A stretch of 20,829 nucleotides of DNA from JACVRW01 sp035705985 (lineage in GTDB: Bacteria > Actinomycetota > Thermoleophilia > Solirubrobacterales > Thermoleophilaceae). Under the pieces are notes generated by a model. The model had not been told where the DNA came from and did not search any database. It saw nothing but the letters and a program-made list of their open reading frames with translations. The stretch is taken from positions 1 through 20,829 of the forward strand of contig DASSVP010000063.1 in NCBI GenBank assembly GCA_035705985.1, in the 5' to 3' direction. How positions within the stretch are numbered: position 1 is the stretch's first letter; every line of letters begins with the position of its first letter. Made by a program: the position numbers and the translations under genes. Of this stretch, positions 8,102-14,927 are shown piece by piece.

Positions 8102-8848
8102 GTGAAGTCGTTGCTTCGCCGCCGGCCGTCGCCGGCAATGGTCATCGCGCTTATCGCGCTGTTCGTGTCGCTCAGCGGCGTTTCCTACGGCGTCGCCACC
8201 GGCTTCATAGACAGCCGCGAGATCAAGAACAACGAGGTCCGGAGCCTCGACATCCGCAACAACCAGGTGCGGACCCGCGACCTCCGCAACAACGAGGTGC
8301 GCGGCATCGACATCCGCAACAGCACCGTCCAGGGCCGCGACGTCGCCCTGAACACGCTGACCGGCGACGACATCCGCGAGGACAGCCTGGGCAAGGTGCC
8401 GAGCGCGGGCATCGCGGACAGCGCGTCAACCGCGGGCTCGGCCGACTCGGCCGACTCGGTCGGCGGACTGACGCTGCACAAGATCGCCTATGCGGCCGAC
8501 ACGAGCAGCCCCAGCTTCACGGAGATCCTGAATGCCGGCGGGCTGCGCCTCGAGGCGGACTGCGACAGCGGAGGAACGCCATTTCTCATCGTGCGTGCCA
8601 CGCCGGCGGTGCCGAACTCGGAGCTGCGCGCCGAATTCCCGGGATCGGGATTCGGGCCCACGGACGTGGGCGACTTCGACACTCCGACCTTCATCCTCGA
8701 CGCCACGACCGACTCATTCGCGCGGATCGAGTACACCGGATCCGACGGCAGGATCGTGAGCGTCACGGGCACAACCCGCATGGAGACCAACGGAGTCCGC
8801 GGCACGACCGACGACTGCGGCTTCTTCGGCGTGGCCTCGGCCGGCTAG
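8102..8848 (+). CDS. Secreted or membrane-anchored protein with pentapeptide-like repeats
   Basis: The 248-residue product starts with a basic N-terminus and a hydrophobic segment (about residues 12-31, MVIALIALFVSLSGVSYGVA), a signal peptide or anchor. Residues 36-96 have an Ile, Leu or Val at every fifth position (36, 41, 46, 51 and so on to 96; thirteen in a row), with Asn-Asn, Asp and Arg between, as in right-handed pentapeptide beta-helices. A short Ala/Ser/Asp linker (SADSADSVGG) follows, then a beta-rich domain of about 120 residues with two cysteines (C154, C239) that might pair outside the cell. Proteins with this N-terminus are, as I recall, abundant in Thermoleophilia but have no known function. 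The GTG start is 5 bp after the kinase stop. The stop TAG overlaps the stop of the convergent RNase J gene. Confidence 0.85.
   Translation: MKSLLRRRPSPAMVIALIALFVSLSGVSYGVATGFIDSREIKNNEVRSLDIRNNQVRTRDLRNNEVRGIDIRNSTVQGRDVALNTLTGDDIREDSLGKVPSAGIADSASTAGSADSADSVGGLTLHKIAYAADTSSPSFTEILNAGGLRLEADCDSGGTPFLIVRATPAVPNSELRAEFPGSGFGPTDVGDFDTPTFILDATTDSFARIEYTGSDGRIVSVTGTTRMETNGVRGTTDDCGFFGVASAG
8228..8347 (+). repeat. Four in-frame 30-bp tandem repeats encoding ten-residue units
   Basis: Units start at 8228, 8258, 8288 and 8318. Each encodes a ten-residue unit of the form NNxVRxxDIR: residues 43-52, 53-62, 63-72 and a more diverged 73-82. The DNA is similar but not identical between units, so the array is older than a fresh slippage event. 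It encodes two five-residue rungs per unit. Confidence 0.85.
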
Positions 8849-10500
8849 ACCTCGACGACCACCGGGAGGATCATCGGGCGTCGTTTCAGGCGCCCGTAGA
8901 CGAACTCGGCCACGTCGTCGTGCAGGTGGTCCTGGACGAGGTCGATCTCGGTGATCTCGTCCTCGGCGGAGTGGGCGAGCGACTCGTCGACCGCTGTGCG
9001 CAGCTCGTCGACGAACGTGTCGCCCTCCTCCACGAACGGCACGCCGCGGAAGATGATCTCGGGCGGCGCGACCGACTTGCCGTCCTGCTCCGAGATCGTC
9101 GCCACGACGATGAAGATCCCGTCCGCCGAGAGCATGCGGCGGTCACGCAGCGCCACGTCCTCGATGTCGCCAACCTCCATGCCGTCCACGAAGATGAGCC
9201 CGGCCTGCTCGCGGTCACCCCAGCGCGCGCCGGACGAGTCGATCTCGAGCGGCAGCCCGTTCTCGCCACGGAAGATCGATTTCGGTGGGACCCCGACGGC
9301 CTCGGCGAGCTCCGCGTGCAGGCGGAGCCGCTTGTGGTCGCCGTGCACGGGCATCACGTAGTGCGGCTTCGTGAGGTTCAGCATCAGCTTGAGTTCCTCC
9401 GCGTAGCCGTGCCCCGACGCGTGCACGGGCACGTCGGCCGCGGTGATCACGCTCGCGCCGAGCCGATAGATCCGGTCGATCGTCTCGTTCACCGCCCGCT
9501 CGTTTCCGGGAATCGCCGTGGCGGAGAAGATCACGGTGTCCCCGTCATGCAGGTCCACGTTCGGGTGGTCGCCGTGGGCCATGCGCCGCAGCGCCGACAG
9601 CGGCTCGCCCTGGGACCCCGTCGAGATGATCACGAGCTTGTGGTCCGGGAAGTCCTCGATCTCCTTCGGCCCGACCAGCATTCCCTCGGGAATGTCGATG
9701 TGGCCGAGCATGCGGCCGATGTTGGTGTTCTTGCGCATCGAGCGGCCGATCAGGGAGGCGCGCCGGTCGACGGTCGCCGCGGCGTCCACGACCTGCTGGA
9801 CCCGGTGGATGTTCGATGCGAAGCAGGTGACGATGATGCGGCCCTGGCAGCGGGCGAACACCTCCTCGAGACGCGGGCCCACGCTCGACTCCGACAGCGA
9901 CACGCCGGGACGGTCCGCGTTGGTCGAGTCCCCGCAGAGCAACAGCAAGCGCTCGCGGCCCAGCTCGGCGAGCCGCGACACGTCGGCCGGGACGCCGTCC
10001 ACCGGCGTCTGGTCGAACTTGTAGTCGCCGGTCATCAGCATCGTGCCGAGCTCGCTGGTGAGCGCCACCGCGAACGCGTCGGGGATCGAGTGGGCCATCT
10101 TGACCATCTCCACCGAGAACGGACCGGCTTCAAAGGTCTGCCCGGCGAGCACGTCCTCCACGCTCACGTCCTTCAGCCGGTGCTCGTCGAGCTTCGACCG
10201 CACCATTGCCGCGGTGAGCGGCCCCCCGTAGACCGGTGGGGCGCCGTCGAGCTCGCGCAGCAAGAAGGGCAGCGCGCCCACGTGGTCCTCGTGCCCGTGG
10301 GTGAGCACGATCGCGTCGATGTCCTCGGCGCGCTCCCGAAGGTAGGTGAAGTCCGGCAGCACGAGGTCGATACCGAGCTGGTCGGGCGCCGGGAACATGA
10401 GCCCGGTGTCGACGACCACGATCCGGCCGCCGTACTCGACGACCATCATGTTCTTGCCGATCTCGCCCAGCCCGCCGAGCGGCAGGACCCTGAGGGTCAT
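8845..10500 (-). CDS. rnj: Ribonuclease J (metallo-beta-lactamase / beta-CASP)
   Basis: The 551-residue protein has the full RNase J plan: a metallo-beta-lactamase fold with the metal motif HGHEDH at residues 68-73, a beta-CASP insert, the later motif PVHASGHGYAEEL, MPVHGDH, and a C-terminal domain. RNase J acts in the cytoplasm as an endo- and 5'-3' exoribonuclease in mRNA decay and rRNA maturation. The opening VLPLGGLGEIGKNMMVVEYG is a family hallmark and supports the ATG at 10500. It lies 19 bp after dapA, an arrangement (dapA then rnj) common in Actinobacteria. The stop shares the four bases CTAG with the convergent upstream neighbour, leaving no room for a terminator between them. Confidence 0.97.
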   Translation of the reverse strand: MTLRVLPLGGLGEIGKNMMVVEYGGRIVVVDTGLMFPAPDQLGIDLVLPDFTYLRERAEDIDAIVLTHGHEDHVGALPFLLRELDGAPPVYGGPLTAAMVRSKLDEHRLKDVSVEDVLAGQTFEAGPFSVEMVKMAHSIPDAFAVALTSELGTMLMTGDYKFDQTPVDGVPADVSRLAELGRERLLLLCGDSTNADRPGVSLSESSVGPRLEEVFARCQGRIIVTCFASNIHRVQQVVDAAATVDRRASLIGRSMRKNTNIGRMLGHIDIPEGMLVGPKEIEDFPDHKLVIISTGSQGEPLSALRRMAHGDHPNVDLHDGDTVIFSATAIPGNERAVNETIDRIYRLGASVITAADVPVHASGHGYAEELKLMLNLTKPHYVMPVHGDHKRLRLHAELAEAVGVPPKSIFRGENGLPLEIDSSGARWGDREQAGLIFVDGMEVGDIEDVALRDRRMLSADGIFIVVATISEQDGKSVAPPEIIFRGVPFVEEGDTFVDELRTAVDESLAHSAEDEITEIDLVQDHLHDDVAEFVYGRLKRRPMILPVVVEV

Positions 10501-10519
10501 AGCGATGGCGTTTGGTTCG

Positions 10520-11371
10520 TCAAACCGCGGCGAGCAGCTTGTGGCGCTCGAGCGCCTCGCGGATGACCGCCCGCTCCTCCTCAGACGCCTCCACGAGCGG
10601 AAGCCGCAGCGGCCCCACCTCGTGGCCGGCCATGTTCATCGCCGTCTTGACCGGGATCGGGTTGGTGGTCACGGTCAGCGCCTTCAGCAGGTCCCGGAGC
10701 CCTTCCTGGATCTCCTGGCGACCGTCCGGCTCGTCGATGATGCGGCGCATCTCCGTGCCGATGAGATTCGAGGCGACGGAGATGATCCCGGTCCCGCCCA
10801 TGTCCATGACGTCGGCGAACACGTCGTCGTTCCCCGCGAGCAGGTCCATGCCCTCGATCGGCGCCAGGTCCTCGTAGCGAGCCTGCTTCACCGCCGTCAC
10901 GTTGTTGTTGTCGGCGGCAAGCTCCGCGAGCAGGTCGTTGGGCATGTCGGTGGCCGTGCGCGACGGGATGTTGTAGGCCACGATCGGCCGGTCCGTGGCC
11001 GCGGCGACCGCCGCGTAGTGCGCCTTGATCCCGCGCCGGTTGGGGCGCACGTAATACGGGGTCACGACGAGCATCGCGTCGACGCCCGCCTCGTGCGCCC
11101 GCTCGGTGAGCTCCACGGAGTGGCGGGTGTCGTAGGTCCCCGTACCGGCGATGATGGGCGCGTCGCCGGACTCGGCGACCCCGATCTCCCAGAGCCGGAC
11201 CTTCTCCTCGTCGGTCATCGTCGCGGCCTCGCCGGTGCTCCCGGCGAGCACCAGGCCGTCGGACCCGTTCTCGAGGAGGTGCCGGATCAGGCGCGCGGCG
11301 GCGTCCTCGTCGAGCTCCCCGTCCGAATCGAACGGGGTCACCATCGCCGTGAGGACGCCTCCGAGGGTCAT
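10520..11371 (-). CDS. dapA: 4-hydroxy-tetrahydrodipicolinate synthase
   Basis: The 283-residue enzyme condenses pyruvate with aspartate semialdehyde, the first committed step toward diaminopimelate and lysine. The Schiff-base lysine is K162 in TAVKQARYEDL. The pyruvate-binding loop GSTGEAATM starts at residue 44, and Y133 and R139 lie in AYNIPSRT, all as expected. Length and the N-terminal GGVLTAMVTPF strand are normal. The ATG at 11371 overlaps the stop of the preceding gene (ATGA), and no good ribosome binding site precedes it, so translation is probably coupled. Longer in-frame extensions toward 12271 run antisense through other genes and are rejected. Expected partners such as dapB are not in the window. 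Confidence 0.97.
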   Translation of the reverse strand: MTLGGVLTAMVTPFDSDGELDEDAAARLIRHLLENGSDGLVLAGSTGEAATMTDEEKVRLWEIGVAESGDAPIIAGTGTYDTRHSVELTERAHEAGVDAMLVVTPYYVRPNRRGIKAHYAAVAAATDRPIVAYNIPSRTATDMPNDLLAELAADNNNVTAVKQARYEDLAPIEGMDLLAGNDDVFADVMDMGGTGIISVASNLIGTEMRRIIDEPDGRQEIQEGLRDLLKALTVTTNPIPVKTAMNMAGHEVGPLRLPLVEASEEERAVIREALERHKLLAAV

Positions 11372-11739
11372 TGCTGAAGCGGCTTGAACGGGTCGGGGCT
11401 CGAGTTGGCCCCGCCGCTGGGGGCATCCGCGGGCGGCGCCTCGGCCGGGCTCGGGGGTGCCTCCGCGGGCTCCTGCGCCGCGCCCTCGACCGGCTTCGTG
11501 GGATCCGCGACCGGCGTGGTCGGATCCGGAGCAGGCGGCGCGGGGCTGGCGCTCGGGGGCGGCGTGGCCGCGGCGGGCGTCTCCTGCTGGATCGGCCGGC
11601 CGTGCTCGTCGTACTGGACGGAGCCCTGCGCGGGCTGCGAGCCGGAGCCGCCCTGGCCCTGGTTGAAGTTCTTCTGCGCCTCGTCGAGCTTCTCCTGAGC
11701 CTGCTCGGCGAGCTTCTTTGCCTTGTCCATGAAGCCCAT
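11368..11739 (-). CDS. Small protein with amphipathic N-terminus and Ala/Pro-rich tail
   Basis: The chosen frame gives 123 residues. Residues 1-25 (MGFMDKAKKLAEQAQEKLDE and on) form a probable charged amphipathic helix. The rest is disordered and rich in Pro, Ala, Gly, Gln and Glu, ending in DPFKPLQQ. A short VQYDEHGRPIQQ motif sits at residues 41-52. Start codons are in frame at 11751, 11739 and 11730; 11739 is preferred because GGAGG lies 5 nt upstream. No transmembrane segment or signal peptide is seen. Its stop overlaps the dapA start by 4 bp, so it is the first gene of the run with dapA and rnj. I do not recognise a function; small actinobacterial proteins with an MGxxDKAKxLA opening are familiar but uncharacterised to me. 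Confidence 0.72.
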   Translation of the reverse strand: MGFMDKAKKLAEQAQEKLDEAQKNFNQGQGGSGSQPAQGSVQYDEHGRPIQQETPAAATPPPSASPAPPAPDPTTPVADPTKPVEGAAQEPAEAPPSPAEAPPADAPSGGANSSPDPFKPLQQ

Positions 11740-11744
11740 CGGAT

Positions 11745-11749
11745 CCTCC
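11745..11749 (-). promoter_or_regulatory. Ribosome binding site deciding the start of the 123-residue protein
   Basis: GGAGG on the minus strand is 5 nt from the ATG at 11739. It overlaps the region of the other candidate start at 11751, which has no such site, so it favours the shorter protein. Confidence 0.6.
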
Positions 11750-11764
11750 ATTGTCGGTCCGAGC

Positions 11765-11770
11765 AAGATA
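11765..11770 (-). promoter_or_regulatory. Possible -10 box for the small protein-dapA-rnj run
   Basis: TATCTT fits the TAnnnT pattern. A transcript starting about 7 nt downstream (near 11758) would have a short leader that includes the GGAGG site. No clear -35 element is found at the usual spacing. The rest of the 97-bp divergent gap (11740-11836) shows only weak plus-strand candidates such as CAGAAT at 11819-11824. Confidence 0.3.
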
Positions 11771-11836
11771 TCGCGCAGGACGGGGTGCATGCCCTTTCGG
11801 AAGGACCGCTGCAAATGGCAGAATTCCGGGGCGCCC

Positions 11837-12259
11837 ATGGCCACCGAACGCGACTACAGCCACCGCTCCACCGTGCAGAAGCTCGGCGTGAGCCCCGAGC
11901 AGCGCGTGGAAATCGCCGGGGACGTGGGCCCGGGGCTGCGGCGCGACGTCAAGGAGGCGATCGGGCGCGGTCTCGTGAAGTCCGGCGAGCTCGACGGCGC
12001 GATCGTGCTCGTGGAGTCGGAGGACGAGGCGAAGGAGGTCTTCGTCCGCTACAGGCCGCGCCTGCGCGACACCGGCTACCTGTGGATGATCACCCGGAAG
12101 CGGGGACATGAGAAGTACCTGAACCAGATGGCACTGGTCCCCTTCGCCAAGCGGCTCGGCCTGATCGACAACAAGACCTGCTCGATCGACGACGACCGCT
12201 CCGGAATCCGCTTCGTGATCCCGCGCGCCCTGCGCGGGAACGGCAAGAACGCCGCATAG
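11837..12259 (+). CDS. DUF3052-like protein
   Basis: The 140-residue product resembles the actinobacterial DUF3052 family: an N-terminal YSHRSTVQKLGVSPEQRVEI segment, a central AIVLVESEDEAKEVFVRYRPRL stretch, then LWMITRKRG and a final LGLIDNKTCSIDDDRSGIRF block ending in FVIPRALR. No catalytic motif is known for the family and no membrane segment is present, so it is a cytoplasmic protein of unknown function. The pattern of a short strand, a helix and then a W-x-hydrophobic-T/S-x-K strand suggests a small alpha/beta fold. The ATG at 11837 is followed directly by the family-like region; upstream codons in frame to 11723 are antisense to the neighbour and are rejected. It is divergent from the dapA run. 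Confidence 0.82.
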   Translation: MATERDYSHRSTVQKLGVSPEQRVEIAGDVGPGLRRDVKEAIGRGLVKSGELDGAIVLVESEDEAKEVFVRYRPRLRDTGYLWMITRKRGHEKYLNQMALVPFAKRLGLIDNKTCSIDDDRSGIRFVIPRALRGNGKNAA

Positions 12260-12260
12260 C

Positions 12261-12276
12261 GCGCGGCTCACCGCGC
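12261..12276 (+). terminator. Short GC hairpin after the DUF3052 gene
   Basis: GCGCGG, a CTCA loop and CCGCGC form a perfect 6-bp stem just after the stop at 12259. There is no T-tract directly behind it, so it is at best a weak terminator. It also lies just upstream of the -10-like box for the next gene. Confidence 0.3.
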
Positions 12277-12281
12277 CGGGT

Positions 12282-12287
12282 TACCCT
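12282..12287 (+). promoter_or_regulatory. -10-like box for the DUF1707-FHA gene, possibly leaderless
   Basis: TACCCT fits TAnnnT and ends 6 nt before the GTG at 12294, so transcription would start at or very near the start codon. No ribosome binding site is visible, consistent with a leaderless mRNA, which is common in Actinobacteria. Confidence 0.35.
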
Positions 12288-12293
12288 TTCCGT

Positions 12294-12833
12294 GTGAGCA
12301 CCGATGCGCACACCCCGGTGCCGCTCCGGCCCTCCGTCGACGACCGCGAGCGCGTCGTGCGCCTGCTGCGCGACCGCTCCGTGGAGGGGCGCCTGTCCAC
12401 CGAGACGTTTGCCGACCGTGTCGGGCTCGCGTACCAGGCGAAGAGCCACGCCGAGCTCGCCCAGCTCACCTCGGACGTCCGCCCCGCCGCCCTGCCGCGG
12501 CGGGTGCTGCTCGCCGCCGTGGAGTGGCTCTCGTCACTGGAGGCCGACCTCAGGGCGGCGTGGCAGCGGCCGCGCGTGCCGAGCCTCGCGCTGCCCGCCG
12601 GCACGGCCACGCGCATGATCGTCGGCCGCGCGCCGAACTGCGACTGCGTGGTGCCCGACGACTGCGTCTCGCGAAAGCACGCCCAGCTCTGGCGCGACGG
12701 CGAGCGCTGGTACGTGCGCGACCTCGGCTCGCGGAACGGCACGCGGGTCAACGGCGTGCGCGTGATCGAGGCGACCGAGGTGCGTCGCGGCGACCGCCTG
12801 GACCTGGGCGGCGCGCCCTACCGCCTGCGCTAG
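12294..12833 (+). CDS. DUF1707 and FHA domain protein
   Basis: The 179-residue protein joins two modules. Residues 11-62 match DUF1707 (SVDDRERVVRLLRDRSVEGR, LSTETFADRVGLAYQA, ELAQLTSDV), a short helical domain common in Actinobacteria. Residues 100-178 form an FHA domain, which binds phosphothreonine peptides; the key GR at 111-112, S126, H129 (CVSRKHA) and GSRNGTRVNG at 145-154 are all present, so binding should work. No transmembrane segment is visible, unlike many DUF1707 proteins. Partners would be targets of Ser/Thr kinases, none of which are in this window. The GTG start at 12294 fits the alignment. The stop shares CTAG with the stop of the convergent glycosyltransferase gene. Confidence 0.9.
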   Translation: MSTDAHTPVPLRPSVDDRERVVRLLRDRSVEGRLSTETFADRVGLAYQAKSHAELAQLTSDVRPAALPRRVLLAAVEWLSSLEADLRAAWQRPRVPSLALPAGTATRMIVGRAPNCDCVVPDDCVSRKHAQLWRDGERWYVRDLGSRNGTRVNGVRVIEATEVRRGDRLDLGGAPYRLR

Positions 12834-14116
12834 GCGCGCGCCCGCGCCCTCGGCTCGGACCCGCGCAGGCTCTCGATGCAGTCGGCCGCCTTCTCGGTCC
12901 CCGGCGAGTCCTGGAGGCGGCGCGAGATCCCCTTCAACCGCTCCTTCAGCGCGTCGTCCGCCACCAGCCGGTCGATCGCGGCGCCCAGCTCGCCGTCCTC
13001 GAACGTGAATGTAGGCAGGCGCACGCCGAGGCCCAGCTCGTGCATCCGCTGGGCGTTGTCGTACTGGTCCCAGAACAGCGGCAGCAGCACCATCGGCTTC
13101 CCGACGTGCAGGCACTCGGTAACGGTGTTGTTACCGCCGTGGGTGATCACCGCGTCCACCAGCGGCAGGAGCGCCGGCTGCGGCACGAGCTCGGCGCCCA
13201 CCTGGCCGTCGCGCAGCGCGATCTGGTCGTGCTGCGGGCCCTTGCTCACGATCGCGCGGTAGCCGCCCGCCGCCAGCAGGTCCACCAGGCGCTGCATGAG
13301 CTCGACGTCCGCGGAGCCGAGCGATCCGAGGCTGAGGTAGACGAGCCGCCCCTCCCCCTCCGGCAGCTCCAGGTCGTTGCCCTCGGTGCGCACGCACGAG
13401 CCCAGCCGCTCCCACATCGGCCCGAGCGGCCGCGAGCGCGCGTAGTCGGCCTCCTCGGGATACAGAAACAGGTTGAGGTACGGCGAGCGATGGATGAACT
13501 CGAGCTCGGGCAGCGGCGGGCAGCCGCGCTCCTGCATGAAGGCGTCGAAGTCGGCGTGCATGTCGGCGTGCACCCGCCTGTACTCCTCGCGGAACTCGTC
13601 CCAGCCGGAGCGGTCGTCGGTCGGGTAGCCCGAGAACACCGGCGGCAGGTCGGGATCGGGCAGCTCGAGCGGGTTGCACGACATCACGCGGATCCAGGGC
13701 CGGTCCGCGGTCACCAACGCCGCGAACCCGACCACGTTGTCCTCCACGATCACGTCCGGTGAGACCTCGTCGAAGATCTCGCGGAGCCGGTCGTCCACGT
13801 GCTTCGAGCCGTCCACGAGCGCCTGCCAGGTCGGCTGGATGAAGCCCTCGAGCTGCTCGATCGTCGGCTTCCGGAACACCGGCCCGGTGTCGCGGATGAA
13901 GTCCTTCCAGAACTGGCCGGGCACCTCCTCCTCTTCCGAGGGCGGGCTCAGCCTCATCAGGCGCTCCTCGAAGCCCTTCTCGGCGAGCGTCCCCTCGAAC
14001 GACTCCTCGATCACGAACACAACGCGGTGGCCGCGCCGCCGCAGCACGTGGCCGATGCCGACGCAGTTGTTGGTCGGCCCGTAGGCGCCCTGTGGAAAGA
14101 ACACGACGGTGGACAT
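12830..14116 (-). CDS. GT1-family glycosyltransferase (UGT/MGT-like)
   Basis: The 428-residue protein has the GT-B plan of family 1 glycosyltransferases, which move sugars from nucleotide sugars to small molecules. The C-terminal donor site is typical: LSLGSLGS at 261-268, VPQPALLPLVDAVITHGG and the HGGNNTVTECLHVGKPMVLL signature from 326, ending in FWDQYDNAQR. In the N-terminal acceptor domain, however, the usual GHxNP loop with the catalytic His aligns with GPTNN at residues 13-17, so the His is replaced by Pro at position 14; spacing to the following RRGHRVVF strand is exactly kept. The ATG at 14116 is only 4 bp after the permease gene potC, so it is the last gene of the importer operon. 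The acceptor is unknown. The donor is likely a UDP or TDP sugar by family. Confidence 0.9.
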   Translation of the reverse strand: MSTVVFFPQGAYGPTNNCVGIGHVLRRRGHRVVFVIEESFEGTLAEKGFEERLMRLSPPSEEEEVPGQFWKDFIRDTGPVFRKPTIEQLEGFIQPTWQALVDGSKHVDDRLREIFDEVSPDVIVEDNVVGFAALVTADRPWIRVMSCNPLELPDPDLPPVFSGYPTDDRSGWDEFREEYRRVHADMHADFDAFMQERGCPPLPELEFIHRSPYLNLFLYPEEADYARSRPLGPMWERLGSCVRTEGNDLELPEGEGRLVYLSLGSLGSADVELMQRLVDLLAAGGYRAIVSKGPQHDQIALRDGQVGAELVPQPALLPLVDAVITHGGNNTVTECLHVGKPMVLLPLFWDQYDNAQRMHELGLGVRLPTFTFEDGELGAAIDRLVADDALKERLKGISRRLQDSPGTEKAADCIESLRGSEPRARARA

Positions 14117-14120
14117 GCGC

Positions 14121-14927
14121 TCAGACCCCCGGCAGTGCTGCCGCTTCCCGGCGGCTCCCCTGAGCCGTCCGGCGCAGCACGAGATAGGCGACGACGATTG
14201 CCGCGAGCGTCAGGGCAAGGATCATCACCGCGGTTGCGTTGACAATGGGAGAGATACCGAACCGCAAGGACGAAAAGATCCTCAGGGGCAGGGTCGTCGT
14301 GCCCGCGCCGGACACGAAGAACGACGTGATGAAGTCGTCGAAGGAGAAGGTGAAGGCCAGGAGGCCGCCGGCGAGGATGGCGGGCGCCAGCCGCGGCAGC
14401 GTCACCTGGCGGAACGTCGACAGCGGCCCCGCGCCGAGGTCGAAGGAGGCCTCCTCGTAGGCGTCGCCCATCCCGACGAAGCGCGCCCGCACGATCAGCG
14501 CAACCACGGACGCGTTGAAAACTACATGGGCGATCAGGATCGTCGTCAGCCCGAGCTGGAAGCCCGCCTGGACGAAGAAGATCAGTGCCGAGATCCCGAA
14601 GACGATCTCCGGGGTCACGAGCGTCATGTAGACGAGGCCGTCGAACGGGACGCGCGCCCAGCGCGGCATCCGAGACAACCCCAGAGCAAGGGCCGTGCCG
14701 AGGACGCAGGCGATCAGCGCGTTGCTGATCCCGATCACGAGGCTGTTCCGCAGCGGCTCCGTGATCGTCGGGTCCGCCAGGGCCTCGCCGAACCACTTGG
14801 TCGAGAAGCCCTCCCAGTTGAGGACCTGCCGGCCGCCGTTGAAGGCGTAGATCACGACGATCAGGATCGGCGCGTACAGGAACACGTACACGAGTACGGC
14901 CCAGCCGCCGATGATCCGCCTACCCAC
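14121..14927 (-). CDS. potC: Spermidine/putrescine-type ABC transporter permease PotC
   Basis: The 268-residue membrane protein has about six transmembrane helices, starting with AVLVYVFLYAPILIVVIYAF. The ABC coupling loop is YEEASFDLGAGPLSTFRQVT (around residues 176-195) followed by LPRLAPAILAGG, the EAA motif that contacts the ATPase. The SFDDFITSFFVSGAG block is a typical PotC/YdcV signature. It pairs with PotB to form the import channel in the cytoplasmic membrane. The GTG start at 14927 overlaps the potB stop by 8 bp and has a strong GAGGAGG ribosome binding site within potB. The downstream glycosyltransferase begins after 4 bp. Confidence 0.93.
   Translation of the reverse strand: MGRRIIGGWAVLVYVFLYAPILIVVIYAFNGGRQVLNWEGFSTKWFGEALADPTITEPLRNSLVIGISNALIACVLGTALALGLSRMPRWARVPFDGLVYMTLVTPEIVFGISALIFFVQAGFQLGLTTILIAHVVFNASVVALIVRARFVGMGDAYEEASFDLGAGPLSTFRQVTLPRLAPAILAGGLLAFTFSFDDFITSFFVSGAGTTTLPLRIFSSLRFGISPIVNATAVMILALTLAAIVVAYLVLRRTAQGSRREAAALPGV

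Noticed and set aside
6600..8138. Minus-strand open frame of 512 codons opposite the histidine kinase
   Set aside because: It is a shadow of the kinase codons; it is rich in Arg, His and Ala and has no recognisable domain.
8228..8347. CRISPR-like direct repeats
   Set aside because: The 30-bp units are directly adjacent with no spacers and encode a clear period-five protein repeat.
8920..10566. Plus-strand open frame of 548 codons opposite RNase J
   Set aside because: It is a shadow of a well-supported RNase J gene, without domain signatures.
11372..12271. N-terminal extension of dapA
   Set aside because: The frame is open but runs antisense through the DUF3052 gene and across the small protein; dapA has a normal length and N-terminus from 11371.
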